A stretch of DNA of 64,000 nucleotides from Nocardia terpenica (GTDB taxonomy: Bacteria > Actinomycetota > Actinomycetes > Mycobacteriales > Mycobacteriaceae). The stretch covers positions 558,001 to 622,000 of the forward strand of contig NZ_JABMCZ010000005.1 in NCBI RefSeq assembly GCF_013186535.1, written 5' to 3'. This document shows, in pieces, positions 31,901-39,531 of the stretch; the first letter of the stretch is position 1, and every line of letters starts with the position of its first letter. The notes beneath the pieces were generated by a model. It did no database searches. It was given only the letters and a program-made list of their open reading frames with translations, and was not told where the DNA came from. A program made the position numbers and the translations under genes.

Positions 31901-33086
31901 CACGCGCCGATACCTCCGCCCGACCCCGAGCCGGACGCACATCGGCCCGACCATCGACCGAATCCGCCTCGACCCGAACCCCATCCGCCGAATGCGTAGC
32001 CGCCCCTCCATCAACCGAACCCGCCTCGGCCTGACCACGCACCGAACGCTCCAGCCCCCGCCCCTCGGCCGGACGCACACCACCCCGACCACGCACCGAA
32101 CGCTCCGCACCCCCGCCGTCGACGGGACGCACTTCCGCCTCACCGCCAGCCGAACGCGCGGCGGCTTGATCACTCGCCGAACGCTCCGCACCCCGACCAT
32201 CAGCCGAACGCACACCGGCCCGACCACGCACCGAACGCTCCGCGGCCCGGCCCTCGACGGGACGCACTTCCACCTGACCGCCAGCCGAACTCACGTCAGC
32301 CTGATCACTCGCCAGGCGCTCCGCGCCCCGACCTTCAGCCGAACGCACACCAGCCCGACCACGCACCGAACGCTCCGCGGCCCTGTCCTCGGCGGGACGT
32401 ACTTCTGGCTGGCCATCGGCGAGGGGGTGCGCTGCTATCCGACCATCGGTCGGGAACGCATCGGCCTGGCCATGCGTCGGGTGCTCCGTGCCCCGGCTGT
32501 CGGTGGCAGGGGTCGGCTCTGTCCGGCCGTCGGCTGGATGTGGTGCGGACTGGTTGCGTGTGGGGCGGGGGGCCGGTCGGTTGTGGGGTGAATGTGGTTG
32601 TGCTCGATCGCTGGTCGGATGTTCGTCGGGTTGGTCGGGTGTGGAAGGGGGCTCGGTGTGGTTGCGGTTCGGATGGTTCTCGGACTGGTCGTTTGGTGAA
32701 TGTTCCTCGGGGGGAGGGGGTTTGGGGGCGGTGCGGTGTTCGGGGGGTTTGAGGGGGGAATTGCGGTGGGGGTGAGTGGGATCGGGGTCGAGGCGGGATT
32801 TTTCGCGTGGAGGGTCGCCGATCCAGGCGTCGTCGGGGCGGGCGGCGGCGCGGGCGCCGGGGGTGTCGCGGCGACGGGAGGGGCGCAGGGGGGCGTCGTC
32901 CCAGTCGGCGGGTAGGACGTGAGCCGAGCGTGGTTCGCCGGGGGCGTAGGGCTCGATGTCCCAGCCGTCGTTGCCGCGCCGGGTACCGCGGCGCATGGGG
33001 ACCGGGTTCTCCGGGTCCACCACGCGCTCGCGGTATCGCGGCGGTTCGCCCCGGTGCCGAACCGGCGGCTCGTGATCACCTGCCAT
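28986..33086 (-). CDS. VirB4/TraC-like ATPase with a long disordered N-terminal extension
   Basis: A 1366-residue protein. Residues 1 to about 800 are low-complexity and highly charged (Pro/His/Asn-rich at first, then Arg/Gly/Ala/Glu/Ser-rich repeats). The conserved part starts near residue 807 (GPPLLDDVTRARYEAIARER). Its Walker A loop GLNGFGKSS is near 948-956, and Walker B VVMDELWQVLG near 1194-1204. Such ATPases power type IV channels. One uninterrupted frame runs from ATG 33086, 6 bp after the SCO6880-family gene stop. The usual family length is close to that of the C-terminal part alone, so the extension is unusual. Confidence 0.85.
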   Translation of the reverse strand: MAGDHEPPVRHRGEPPRYRERVVDPENPVPMRRGTRRGNDGWDIEPYAPGEPRSAHVLPADWDDAPLRPSRRRDTPGARAAARPDDAWIGDPPREKSRLDPDPTHPHRNSPLKPPEHRTAPKPPPPEEHSPNDQSENHPNRNHTEPPSTPDQPDEHPTSDRAQPHSPHNRPAPRPTRNQSAPHPADGRTEPTPATDSRGTEHPTHGQADAFPTDGRIAAHPLADGQPEVRPAEDRAAERSVRGRAGVRSAEGRGAERLASDQADVSSAGGQVEVRPVEGRAAERSVRGRAGVRSADGRGAERSASDQAAARSAGGEAEVRPVDGGGAERSVRGRGGVRPAEGRGLERSVRGQAEAGSVDGGAATHSADGVRVEADSVDGRADVRPARGRAEVSARGRDGEHSALGRSDGHAAAGQAHSAGGEGAASSAGDVRAEARSGRSATRSTRDRVGERPARGQGGDGPSRGQGGDRPSRGQGEDGPTRDQAEARPIRGQGEERSASGPVGERPMRGPEPSIPGQTESRPNRGGAVEHSADGRVEVSSARDGVAESSVSGRADGRPDRGGAEGSSAEGVARSGDGRYSARGGGVRSSGEQVDQRARSGKRRVIRRGEELAAGEGVADGEPGKRGRGGRAGDAGRSGAGDSGDRAGRPGLEGEPGAVGPRDGRGQAEGRGHGESRSGGERLRADEAAGTGDAAMGDLDERPRRRARRPEAPEPELGAGHDNSSRRRRAAPETPERQRVRQPGNADTTRARVQAQRGDGGRRSRRNVSDLAPRERIPGGERHGSGRPDRKRGSSARGTARKKQKQGPPLLDDVTRARYEAIARERSGLRAAWAAFRIRTDDLRRANAAARVEAVVEDGFDRETLPLTDRGYAGAGGGRMNVVGRPVEYRATTAQVAGLWPWSVGAGAPLIGTPLGSHLHTGAPVCFDPMNWFMRGSFITAPSLFVLGLNGFGKSSLVRRIVLGGIAQGITPLILADVKPDYRKMVELVGGQVIDLGYGHGKLNPLAAGVLGTIVPRLDQVPALQIQVTQELRARQVTLIAGLIELVRGARVRDYEETLISTALRILYTEGGYTPDCPPIMENLLEVIVGGGEQLMLDAGADALEEYHEATKGLRRSLRALTQGPFGAVFNGQTSTPIDTSAVAVCIDVSHIPNGDKKLKAAVMLACWADGFASVEAAHVLADAELGPQRYFQVVMDELWQVLGLGDFMVDRVDELTRLQRGLATSLIMISHTIKDLQSLGTEAAIAKALGFLERARAKIFGALPPEEIKRLDTTIPFTAAEEEMVTGWSAPQALTGEALKPGQARPPAPGTGKFLLKIGEDRRPGIPFHMEFTISEKESGIHETNQRFSEFTESTARRGDEGSAA
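32043..32405 (-). repeat. 135-bp (45-residue) in-frame repeats in the VirB4-like gene
   Basis: Residues 228-272 and 273-317 are near-identical 45-residue units (EVRP..GRAAERSVRGRAGV and so on), and a partial third copy runs to about 348. A second family of 9-residue RGQGGDGPS-type repeats occurs further along, at about residues 455-500. All are in frame, so they can change in number without breaking the ATPase domain. Confidence 0.8.
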
Positions 33087-33092
33087 GATCGT

Positions 33093-34583
33093 TCACCCCG
33101 CCAATGCTTTCGGAATGCTCGCGTGCTCCGGCAGAATCACCCCGCAACCGAGCGAGGCCGCGAAGGCCGCCGCCTGGTAGCGGTAGCACCGCCGGATCTT
33201 CAAGCGCGCCTGCGTGGACAGGTCGCGCGTGATGGCTTCGATACGCGGCAGATCGCCGCGCAGGGGCTCGGTGATCGTCACCAGGGCCCCGAAGCGGGTC
33301 ACACCGTGACCCCGGGCCTGCTCCTCACGGGCTTGCTGAGTGGCGCCGACGCGCAGCGTCGCGGCCGCGGAGACGACGCCGCGTTCGCTCTGCTGTGCCA
33401 CCAGCGCGTTCTTGTAGTCGTCGTCGACGATCTCGGCGGCGTCGGCCGCCGAGTGAGGACGGTACACGATCGCGATACGTTTACGCGGCACTTCGGGATT
33501 CGGCGCGAGCAGCCGCTGCAACACGCGCTCGTCGACCGCGCCCTCGGGCGCCGTGTCCATCTCCCAGGTGACCGAGCGGCCGCCGTCGTGGATGAAGTGA
33601 TCCCAGCGCTCCTCGTGCGAAATCGGGCCCGCGTCGGCCCAATCCAGGCCGTGCCCGCCCGGCTCGCTGGAGGCCACCTCCAGATCCGCCTGTGCCGCAG
33701 GGTCGTACGAGCGGCGGATGAACGAGATGACCTCGTCCGCGGACATCGGCTGGGCGCGCACGCCCGCCTCGGCCAGCGCCGCGCAGATGCCCGGCAACCG
33801 GCGGCCGATCTCCACCGCCTCCTCGGCCGGATTCTTGCGCCGCTCGGCGGTGGTCGCCTTGAACGTGATCGCCACCCGCGGCAGCAATTGCACTCGCTCC
33901 TGCGGCAATTCGGTCGCAAGCTCGAACATCACCTGCTGCGCCAGCTCCGGCGCGGACGGGTGCGTGATGGTGGAAACCTCGGTGAGCAAACGGTTTCCGG
34001 TCTCGGGCACGGTGTCGATGACCGGCACCACCGCCACAATGTCGGAGGTCTGGCCGAGCGAGGCCAGGAAGGTGCCCCACGCCGCCACCCAGCGGTCGAT
34101 CACCGGCTGGTCGACCGCCTCGTGCCCCTGCGGCCAGGCCCGCAGCACGACCGTGTACTGGGCGAACTGCGGTAGGTGAATCATGCCGAAGCTGTAGCCG
34201 CCGGCGTCGATGCCCTCGTACAGCTTCGAGGGCGCCATCAGCCCGGGTAGCCGGGAGACGCCACCCGGAATCCGGGAGAAGCGACCGCCGCGGTAGACGT
34301 GCTCGCCCCGGTTCCGGCCGCGCAACCAATGGAACATCATCAATCCCGTCTCGTAACCGGAGCGGCCCCCCGACCGCCAGACCAGTGGAACCATCACGAC
34401 CGCACCGGCGCCCGCCACGAAGAACGCCGGTTTGGGCCCGGCCACCAGCGCCGTCAGCAGCGCCGTGATCACGACCACGAAGCCGAGCACGGTCTCCCCC
34501 CAGCGCAGGCCGAAAAGACCTGCGCTGCGGGGCTTCTGCCACAAGCCGTACGAGCGCCGCTCGTAGGTTTCGGTCGTCGTCAT
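33093..34583 (-). CDS. SCO6880-family type IV secretion membrane protein
   Basis: A 496-residue protein of the family named after Streptomyces SCO6880, a PrgI-like membrane component found with VirB4-type ATPases. Two close membrane segments at about residues 28-70 (LGFVVVITALLTALVAG and AFFVAGAGAVVMVPLVW) are followed by a large cytosolic domain. That domain contains GGVSRLPGLMAPSKLYEG and FEGRNxx-like VVLRAWPQGHEAVDQ. The ATG overlaps the stop of the TrbL-like gene by 4 bp. It is probably part of the inner-membrane platform of the channel. Confidence 0.82.
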   Translation of the reverse strand: MTTTETYERRSYGLWQKPRSAGLFGLRWGETVLGFVVVITALLTALVAGPKPAFFVAGAGAVVMVPLVWRSGGRSGYETGLMMFHWLRGRNRGEHVYRGGRFSRIPGGVSRLPGLMAPSKLYEGIDAGGYSFGMIHLPQFAQYTVVLRAWPQGHEAVDQPVIDRWVAAWGTFLASLGQTSDIVAVVPVIDTVPETGNRLLTEVSTITHPSAPELAQQVMFELATELPQERVQLLPRVAITFKATTAERRKNPAEEAVEIGRRLPGICAALAEAGVRAQPMSADEVISFIRRSYDPAAQADLEVASSEPGGHGLDWADAGPISHEERWDHFIHDGGRSVTWEMDTAPEGAVDERVLQRLLAPNPEVPRKRIAIVYRPHSAADAAEIVDDDYKNALVAQQSERGVVSAAATLRVGATQQAREEQARGHGVTRFGALVTITEPLRGDLPRIEAITRDLSTQARLKIRRCYRYQAAAFAASLGCGVILPEHASIPKALAG

Positions 34584-36085
34584 CGCGGAATGGTGCTCCT
34601 GCCGAGGTCGGGTGCGCGGTTGGCCCAGCGGTCACCGGCGAGATCGCCCATCGCGGCGTCGGCTCGGTTGAGTCCGGCGCCGGCGGCGCGGGCGGTTGCG
34701 ATGCGCCCCATCGCCCGCGTCGCGGCGGATGGTACTGCGCCCGAGCCGGGGGGAGCGGCAGGACGCGCGGCCGCCGCCGCACCGGTTGCCGCGCCGCCGT
34801 TACCGCCACCACCGCGCGGCTGGGTCGGGCGCGGACCACCGCCGCCACCGCCACCGCGCGGGCCACCGCCGCGCGGACCCGCGCCGCCCGGCGGTCGCCC
34901 GCCGCCGCGGCCCACATAGCCGGGAGCGCCGACCGCCGCCGCGCCGCGCACGCCGACGGCCTTGGTGCCGACCGCGCCCAGCGCCGCCGCGCCCAGCAGC
35001 ACGCCGCCGGTCGCGCCCAGACCCGAACCGCCCGTGCCGATCATCGCCACCGACGGCGCCACCAGGCGCATCAGCGCCGGCAGCACGAACGCCACGCTGC
35101 ACAGCAGCACGATCGCGACCAGCATGCGCTGGGCCTGATCGGCGTCCGGCAGCCCACCGGTCGAGGTGGAGTTGTCGGTGTTGCCGACGGCGATGAACGC
35201 GATCATGTAGACGATCGCCGCGACCGGTTTCCACAGCATGAACGCGATGATCCAGCTGATCAGCTTCGGATACGACTGCCGCCCGGTGCTGGTGCCCGAG
35301 CCCGCCGCGGCCAGCGGCAGCATGCCCGCCGCCACCACCAGCAGTCCCTGCCGCACGATGGCCAGCACGATCTGCGCCAGCGCGCCGAGCAGGCCGACGA
35401 TCGCGATGATCAGCACCAGACCCGGCGAGAACGCCTGCAGCTTCGAGGTTTTCACCAGCAGTTCGGCGATGTTCTTGGCATTGCCGTTGGTGGAGTCCGA
35501 GATCACCCACGCGGAGAAGCGATCCGCGGCCTGAGTCCCGGCGACGACCACCGCGCCCAGCATCCAGGAACTGAACACCACGCGGGCGAACATGCGGAAC
35601 GATTCGGCCGCTTCGTTCAGTGCCGCACCGCGTCTGGCCTCCGCGAGTCTGGCGCCGGACAGGATCACCGACACGATGAGCAGTAGCACCTGCGCCTGAT
35701 AGGTGTAGTCGTTGATCTTGGTGAACAGCGCCCCGGAATCGCTGATCCGCTCGTTGGGCACCTTCATCCAGAAGGTCAGCGCCAGGATCAGGGCCTGCCC
35801 GAGGCCGTTCATCAGCGAGTCGACCACCTTGCCGAAGGTGGAGTCCCACGCCTTGTCGCGCACCGCGGCCGCGGCGTCGCCCGGGTGGGTGGCGGCGTTG
35901 CCCGCCTTGCAGGCCGCCGAGGCGGCGTCGCCCAGCGAGATGCCCGGTAGTCCGAGCTTGTCGAGATCGTCGTGAATCTCGTTGCAGGTCTGATCGAATC
36001 CGTAGGTCTGGCCGTAGGCCACCGTCGGTGTGGCGATCATGACGGTGAACACGACCGCGAGGATCGTGATCAGGCGCCTCATCAT
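34580..36085 (-). CDS. TrbL/VirB6-like polytopic membrane protein
   Basis: A 501-residue protein. A signal peptide (residues 1-27, ending VAYGQ) precedes a soluble stretch containing two Cys (QTCNEIHDDL and AACKAGNAA). Six or more membrane helices follow between about 90 and 380, for example VLLLIVSVILSGARLA and LVLIIAIVGLLGALAQIVLAIV. The C-terminal 120 residues are Gly/Pro/Arg-rich and disordered. This is the layout of TrbL/VirB6 channel proteins. ATG 36085 is chosen because GGAGGG lies 9 bases upstream; longer frames to 36319 lack a site. The interval 36086-36198 holds no feature I recognise. Confidence 0.8.
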   Translation of the reverse strand: MMRRLITILAVVFTVMIATPTVAYGQTYGFDQTCNEIHDDLDKLGLPGISLGDAASAACKAGNAATHPGDAAAAVRDKAWDSTFGKVVDSLMNGLGQALILALTFWMKVPNERISDSGALFTKINDYTYQAQVLLLIVSVILSGARLAEARRGAALNEAAESFRMFARVVFSSWMLGAVVVAGTQAADRFSAWVISDSTNGNAKNIAELLVKTSKLQAFSPGLVLIIAIVGLLGALAQIVLAIVRQGLLVVAAGMLPLAAAGSGTSTGRQSYPKLISWIIAFMLWKPVAAIVYMIAFIAVGNTDNSTSTGGLPDADQAQRMLVAIVLLCSVAFVLPALMRLVAPSVAMIGTGGSGLGATGGVLLGAAALGAVGTKAVGVRGAAAVGAPGYVGRGGGRPPGGAGPRGGGPRGGGGGGGPRPTQPRGGGGNGGAATGAAAAARPAAPPGSGAVPSAATRAMGRIATARAAGAGLNRADAAMGDLAGDRWANRAPDLGRSTIPR

Positions 36086-36198
36086 ATCGTTCACCCCTCC
36101 GTGCGTCGCTGGGAGTCGATCGGGAGCTGTGGCGGGACGTCCACGGCCTCTCCTACTCTTTCTCGCGGCGGCGGCGATCGTGAGATCGCCCGTGTAGC

Positions 36199-37035
36199 TC
36201 ACCATTTGGTCCACCCCCCGAGCGAGGTGACGTAATCGGTGCGGGCGGTGCCGGCGTCGGTCGGCTTGAGCCGCCAATCGCCGCCGTCCCACACCATGAT
36301 CAGGCGGATCGCCGCCCATGTCTGCGCGCCGTCGTTGACCGGGCCGCGCGCGGCGAGCCGCACGATGGCCATATCGTCGGCGTAGTTCTCCACCTGAAAG
36401 GCGTCCGGCGCCACCAGGTATCGCGTGATCCGCTCCGGCTGCTGCTGCGGGAGCGCGCCGTCGGAGCGGGCCTTGTCGTAGGCGGCGATCTGCTGCGCGG
36501 AGGCCCGCACCTGCTGCACGTACAGGTCCCGGTCGGCGGGACGGGCGTTGAGCCGGTAGGTGATCTGCGCCGCCGCCAGTGCCGCGCCCTGCGGGGTGTG
36601 CGAATACCCCACGGCCAGGCCGTCTTCGATGCGCGTGGGTCCGTCGCTGGTGGAGAACGGCACCGACGCGCCGTACACCCGCTGCCAGCCGTGCGGATCG
36701 GTGGTCCCGGCCGGGGCGGCGGTCAGCCAGTCCTGGTCGGACGGCCGGTGCTCCCTGCTCGGGTCCTGCGGAAGCGGTTGCCCCGCAGGATTGTTCGGAA
36801 TGTCCACGCGGCGGCCGAACAGATCGACGGTCGGATCGGCGAAGCCGGTCGCATCCGTCCCCGCCGCCGCGGCGGCGGCCGGGGGCGTCGCCGGATGCAC
36901 CTGCCCGCCACCGGAATTCCCCCGGGTGACGAACATGAACACCCCGACCACCACGATCAGCGCGATCACCGCCGCCGACGCGATGACCCCGAACGAGAAG
37001 CTGCGATCCTCCCCCACCGCATCCTTGGTACTCAT
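36199..37035 (-). CDS. Single-pass membrane protein with VirB8/NTF2-like extracellular domain (tentative)
   Basis: A 278-residue bitopic protein: short cytoplasmic N-terminus, one membrane segment at about 15-38 (ASAAVIALIVVVGVFMFV), a Gly/Pro/Ala linker, and an external domain from about residue 75 to the end. The domain contains GWQRVYGASVPFSTSDGPTR and finishes TYVTSLGGWTKW after a DGGDWRLKP motif, consistent with an NTF2-like fold as in VirB8/TcpC. Its ATG overlaps the stop of the lipoprotein gene by 4 bp. Function in the channel is inferred from context only. Confidence 0.7.
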   Translation of the reverse strand: MSTKDAVGEDRSFSFGVIASAAVIALIVVVGVFMFVTRGNSGGGQVHPATPPAAAAAAGTDATGFADPTVDLFGRRVDIPNNPAGQPLPQDPSREHRPSDQDWLTAAPAGTTDPHGWQRVYGASVPFSTSDGPTRIEDGLAVGYSHTPQGAALAAAQITYRLNARPADRDLYVQQVRASAQQIAAYDKARSDGALPQQQPERITRYLVAPDAFQVENYADDMAIVRLAARGPVNDGAQTWAAIRLIMVWDGGDWRLKPTDAGTARTDYVTSLGGWTKW

Positions 37036-37451
37036 GCCGGGGCCCCCTCGCTGGCGCTCGGGGACATAGGAACGCTCGGGGACAAAGGAACGCTCGGGGA
37101 CGTAGGGACGCTCGGGGACATAGTCGCGCTCGGGGACATGGTGGCGCTCGGGGACATAGTCGCGCTCGGGGACACAGTCGCGCTCGGGGACATGGTGGCG
37201 CTCGGGGACACAGTCGCGCTCAGGGACACAGTCGCGCTCGGGGACATGGTGGCGTCGGGGTGGCAGGTGTAGCCGTCCACGGTGGGGCTGTCCTGGGAGT
37301 CGGGGGTGAGCGGGTGGGCGGGGGCGAGAGTCGGTGCGCCACGGTCACTGCCACCGCATCCGGCCGCGTGCACGGCGAGGCCGAGCACGCCCGTGGCGGC
37401 CCGGCGGATGCGAAGGGGGTGCGCTGGTGCCCCGATCTCGACACAGGTCAT
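37032..37451 (-). CDS. Small lipoprotein-like protein with Ser/Pro hexapeptide repeats
   Basis: A 139-residue protein with a hydrophobic segment ending LAVHAAGCGG (possible lipidated Cys at residue 32). A short linker follows, then about 11 hexapeptides of the type TMSPSA/TVSPSA/VPMSPS up to the C-terminus. There is no other domain. Its stop overlaps the next gene start (ATGA), so it belongs to the operon. The repeats may act as a flexible or glycosylated spacer; that is a guess. Confidence 0.6.
   Translation of the reverse strand: MTCVEIGAPAHPLRIRRAATGVLGLAVHAAGCGGSDRGAPTLAPAHPLTPDSQDSPTVDGYTCHPDATMSPSATVSLSATVSPSATMSPSATVSPSATMSPSATMSPSATMSPSVPTSPSVPLSPSVPMSPSASEGAPA
37055..37252. repeat. 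Eleven tandem 18-bp repeats
   Basis: Eleven contiguous 18-bp units based on CGCTCGGGGACATAGTCG begin at 37055, 37073, 37091 and so on to 37235. All are coding in the minus-strand lipoprotein gene and keep its frame. Several units are identical, which suggests recent slippage-type expansion. Confidence 0.92.
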
Positions 37452-37463
37452 GGCCTCACCCGC

Positions 37464-37709
37464 TCACGTCGGCAGCAGGGCCAGGGCGATCGCGCTCGCC
37501 GAACTTGCCACGATCGCGCCGATCAGGCTCATCACGATGCCGTGCGAGGCGTCGTTGTAGGCCATGTCGTCGCGCATGGCGGACCACAGGCGGCCGGCCG
37601 ACAGGATCATCCAGGCCAAGCAGAACAACAGCACCAGCCACAGCAGCCAGTCGATGAGCTGCATGACGGGTGCGATGACGTCGGACGGCATCTGCCTGTA
37701 GGCAAGCAC
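37464..37709 (-). CDS. Small two-helix membrane protein (VirB2/pilin-like size)
   Basis: An 81-residue protein with two membrane helices, at about residues 17-40 (LIDWLLWLVLLFCLAWMIL) and 58-79 (IVMSLIGAIVASSASAIALALL), joined by a charged loop SAMRDDMAYNDASHG. Size and layout fit VirB2-like or other small integral subunits of a type IV channel. It follows a second small two-helix gene with a 12-bp gap. Confidence 0.7.
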   Translation of the reverse strand: MLAYRQMPSDVIAPVMQLIDWLLWLVLLFCLAWMILSAGRLWSAMRDDMAYNDASHGIVMSLIGAIVASSASAIALALLPT

Positions 37710-37721
37710 GGTTCCCGGCCC

Positions 37722-38015
37722 TTATCCGATCACGGCATTCATGATGGTTCCCGCGCTGGTGGCCACGATGCCGCCGATCATCGCCCCGGCCACCATCTTC
37801 GGTGACTCCAGACCGCCGCCGGTCCACTTCTCCCAGGCGAACCTGCCGCCCGCGTAGGTGATGCCCATGACCCCGGACAGCAGCACGAACCAGGTGAAGT
37901 AGCGAACCAACTTGAGCAATTTGTCCGAGGCCGGTGGCGCCTCGGGCGTCGGGTTCCCGACCTGAGCCAGCACAGCGCTGTACGTCTCGTGCACAGCGAC
38001 CAAGAGGGTACTCAT
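37722..38015 (-). CDS. Small two-helix membrane protein of the secretion locus
   Basis: A 97-residue protein starting at ATG 38015, which overlaps the preceding stop (ATGA). A hydrophobic N-terminal stretch is followed by two clear membrane helices, at about 38-58 (RYFTWFVLLSGVMGITYAG) and 74-95 (MVAGAMIGGIVATSAGTIMNAV). The pattern echoes the 81-residue protein encoded next, and the two may be paralogous pilin-like or channel subunits. A longer open frame to 38531 is rejected because it overlaps the TadZ-like gene. Confidence 0.7.
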   Translation of the reverse strand: MSTLLVAVHETYSAVLAQVGNPTPEAPPASDKLLKLVRYFTWFVLLSGVMGITYAGGRFAWEKWTGGGLESPKMVAGAMIGGIVATSAGTIMNAVIG

Positions 38016-38662
38016 TGTTCGTCCTCGTCTTCCAATTGCGAACCGGTACTTACCTTTTCCCGAATCATCGCGACGATGCCCGATCCGAGCTCGTCGACGT
38101 CGTGCGGAATCTCCCGCAGCGGATCGAGCTTGCGCTTCTTCTGCTGCGGAGGCGGGTCGCCGGGCGACCACACCGGCAACTGGTCGGGTTCGACCAGGGT
38201 CCATTCCTCGTACCACGGCACCTGCCAGACCTGGCCGGCGAGCGAGCCCACCACGTCGCGGTAGCGCCGGATCTCGACGGGGATGCGGCCCGGGCGGGCG
38301 GCCACCGTGATCAGCCCCAGCACCCGGCTCCGCCCGGCCAGCCCGGCGTGATACTGCCGCAGCAGGTCGTGGGCGCGTGTCAGCCCCGCGATGGTCTCCC
38401 GCGCCACCAGGACGACGAAGGGGGATTCGCGCTCGAAGACGCCGGGCCAGCGGCGATGTGAATCCGCGGCGGGCGCAAGCACATGCGCGAGGGTACTGGC
38501 CCCGGCGCCGCCGTGCACACCCAACAGCCACACCAGCGGCGCACGCCCGGCCCCGGGCACGGGGCGATCCCAGATGGGGGCGCGACGAGACTCCGCCGGT
38601 GCGACAACGCCTGCCGCAGGCGAGTTTTCGGATGAGTGACGTTCCTTCATGGCCGCGGTCAT
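38012..38662 (-). CDS. TadZ/Ssd-like MinD-family protein with degenerate P-loop (1)
   Basis: A 216-residue protein with the fold start of the MinD/ParA superfamily: WLLGVHGGAGASTLAHVL near residue 48. The P-loop lacks both lysines of the MinD motif (KGGxGKS becomes HGGAGAS), as in the TadZ/CpaE/Ssd subgroup. The later VVLVARETIAGLTRAHDLL strand and helix also fit. The acidic C-terminus has no known motif. It overlaps the next MinD-like gene upstream by 4 bp. Its role is probably localisation or assembly of the secretion machine; ATP hydrolysis is doubtful. Confidence 0.7.
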   Translation of the reverse strand: MTAAMKERHSSENSPAAGVVAPAESRRAPIWDRPVPGAGRAPLVWLLGVHGGAGASTLAHVLAPAADSHRRWPGVFERESPFVVLVARETIAGLTRAHDLLRQYHAGLAGRSRVLGLITVAARPGRIPVEIRRYRDVVGSLAGQVWQVPWYEEWTLVEPDQLPVWSPGDPPPQQKKRKLDPLREIPHDVDELGSGIVAMIREKVSTGSQLEDEDEQ

Positions 38663-39516
38663 GATGCCACCCCGGTCAGCAGCGCGCGATAGGCCCTGCG
38701 GGTGTCGGCGGCAAGTGTGTTGTGACGCACCAGTTCTCCGCGCGCCAGCTGGGGGTCGTACGGAACCTCGCGAATGTCACGAACCCAGCCGGTGAGGTGT
38801 TCCCGCAAATGTCCGGCGATCGCGGAGTCGTTGCCGGGCAGCTGATGTGACACCACGATGGTGGTGTCGCCGACGATGCCGCCGCCCTGGCCCTCGGTCC
38901 GGCCGCCGAACTCGTCGTCGAGCCACTCCAGGGTCACGCGCAGCCGGTTGGCGGCGTCGGCGCGGGCCGGAATGGCCAGGACCAGCGCGATATCGGAGTC
39001 CTCGAGCAGCGGGCGCAGCTGGCGGCTGGCGATGGGGTTGCCGCCGTCGTAGACCGGGGTGTACCCGGCGTCCGCGATCGCGCGCCCGACGGTCAGGTAG
39101 GTGGCCCGGCGGCGCAGCGGGGCGGCGTCGCGCCAGAGCAGGCCGATGCCGGAGGTGGCGCGCGACAGGCACTCCTTGAGGGGGGCGGGCTCGTCGTCGC
39201 CGCGGCCGTACAGCCACTGCTGCAGGCTGATCGGGGACAGGTGCTCGTCGGCGCCGCGCAGGGCCAGATCGCTGCCGGCGGCGGTGGCGTCGACGGCCAC
39301 GGTCGCCACGCTCGCCGCGGCCAGCTCGCCCGCGATGCCGAGCGCGGTGGTCGTGGTCCCGGCGCCGCCGCAACCGCCGACGACGAGGATCGGCCGCGGG
39401 TCGCCACCGTCGCCGCGCCCCTGGCGGATTCGTACCACGGGAGCCTCGGCGTCCCGGCCCCGCGGGTCACCCGTCTCGGGCGCCTCGTCGAGCCATCGGC
39501 TCCATTCCTGACCCAT
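38659..39516 (-). CDS. TadZ/Ssd-like MinD-family protein with degenerate P-loop (2)
   Basis: A 285-residue MinD-superfamily protein. The P-loop region reads VGGCGGAGTTTTALGIA near residues 46-62, where the signature Lys positions are Cys and Thr. A switch-like VAVDATAAGSDLALRG follows, then VVSHQLPGNDSA and a C-terminal VPYDPQLARGELV, as in related ATPases that place machinery at the cell pole. It is encoded directly upstream of, and overlapping, a second such protein, so the two may form a heterodimer. ATPase activity is uncertain. Confidence 0.7.
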   Translation of the reverse strand: MGQEWSRWLDEAPETGDPRGRDAEAPVVRIRQGRGDGGDPRPILVVGGCGGAGTTTTALGIAGELAAASVATVAVDATAAGSDLALRGADEHLSPISLQQWLYGRGDDEPAPLKECLSRATSGIGLLWRDAAPLRRRATYLTVGRAIADAGYTPVYDGGNPIASRQLRPLLEDSDIALVLAIPARADAANRLRVTLEWLDDEFGGRTEGQGGGIVGDTTIVVSHQLPGNDSAIAGHLREHLTGWVRDIREVPYDPQLARGELVRHNTLAADTRRAYRALLTGVAS

Positions 39517-39531
39517 GCGTCTGCTCTCCTC

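Noticed and set aside
37055..37252. CRISPR-like array
   Set aside because: The 18-bp units are contiguous with no unique spacers, lie in a coding frame, and there are no cas genes.
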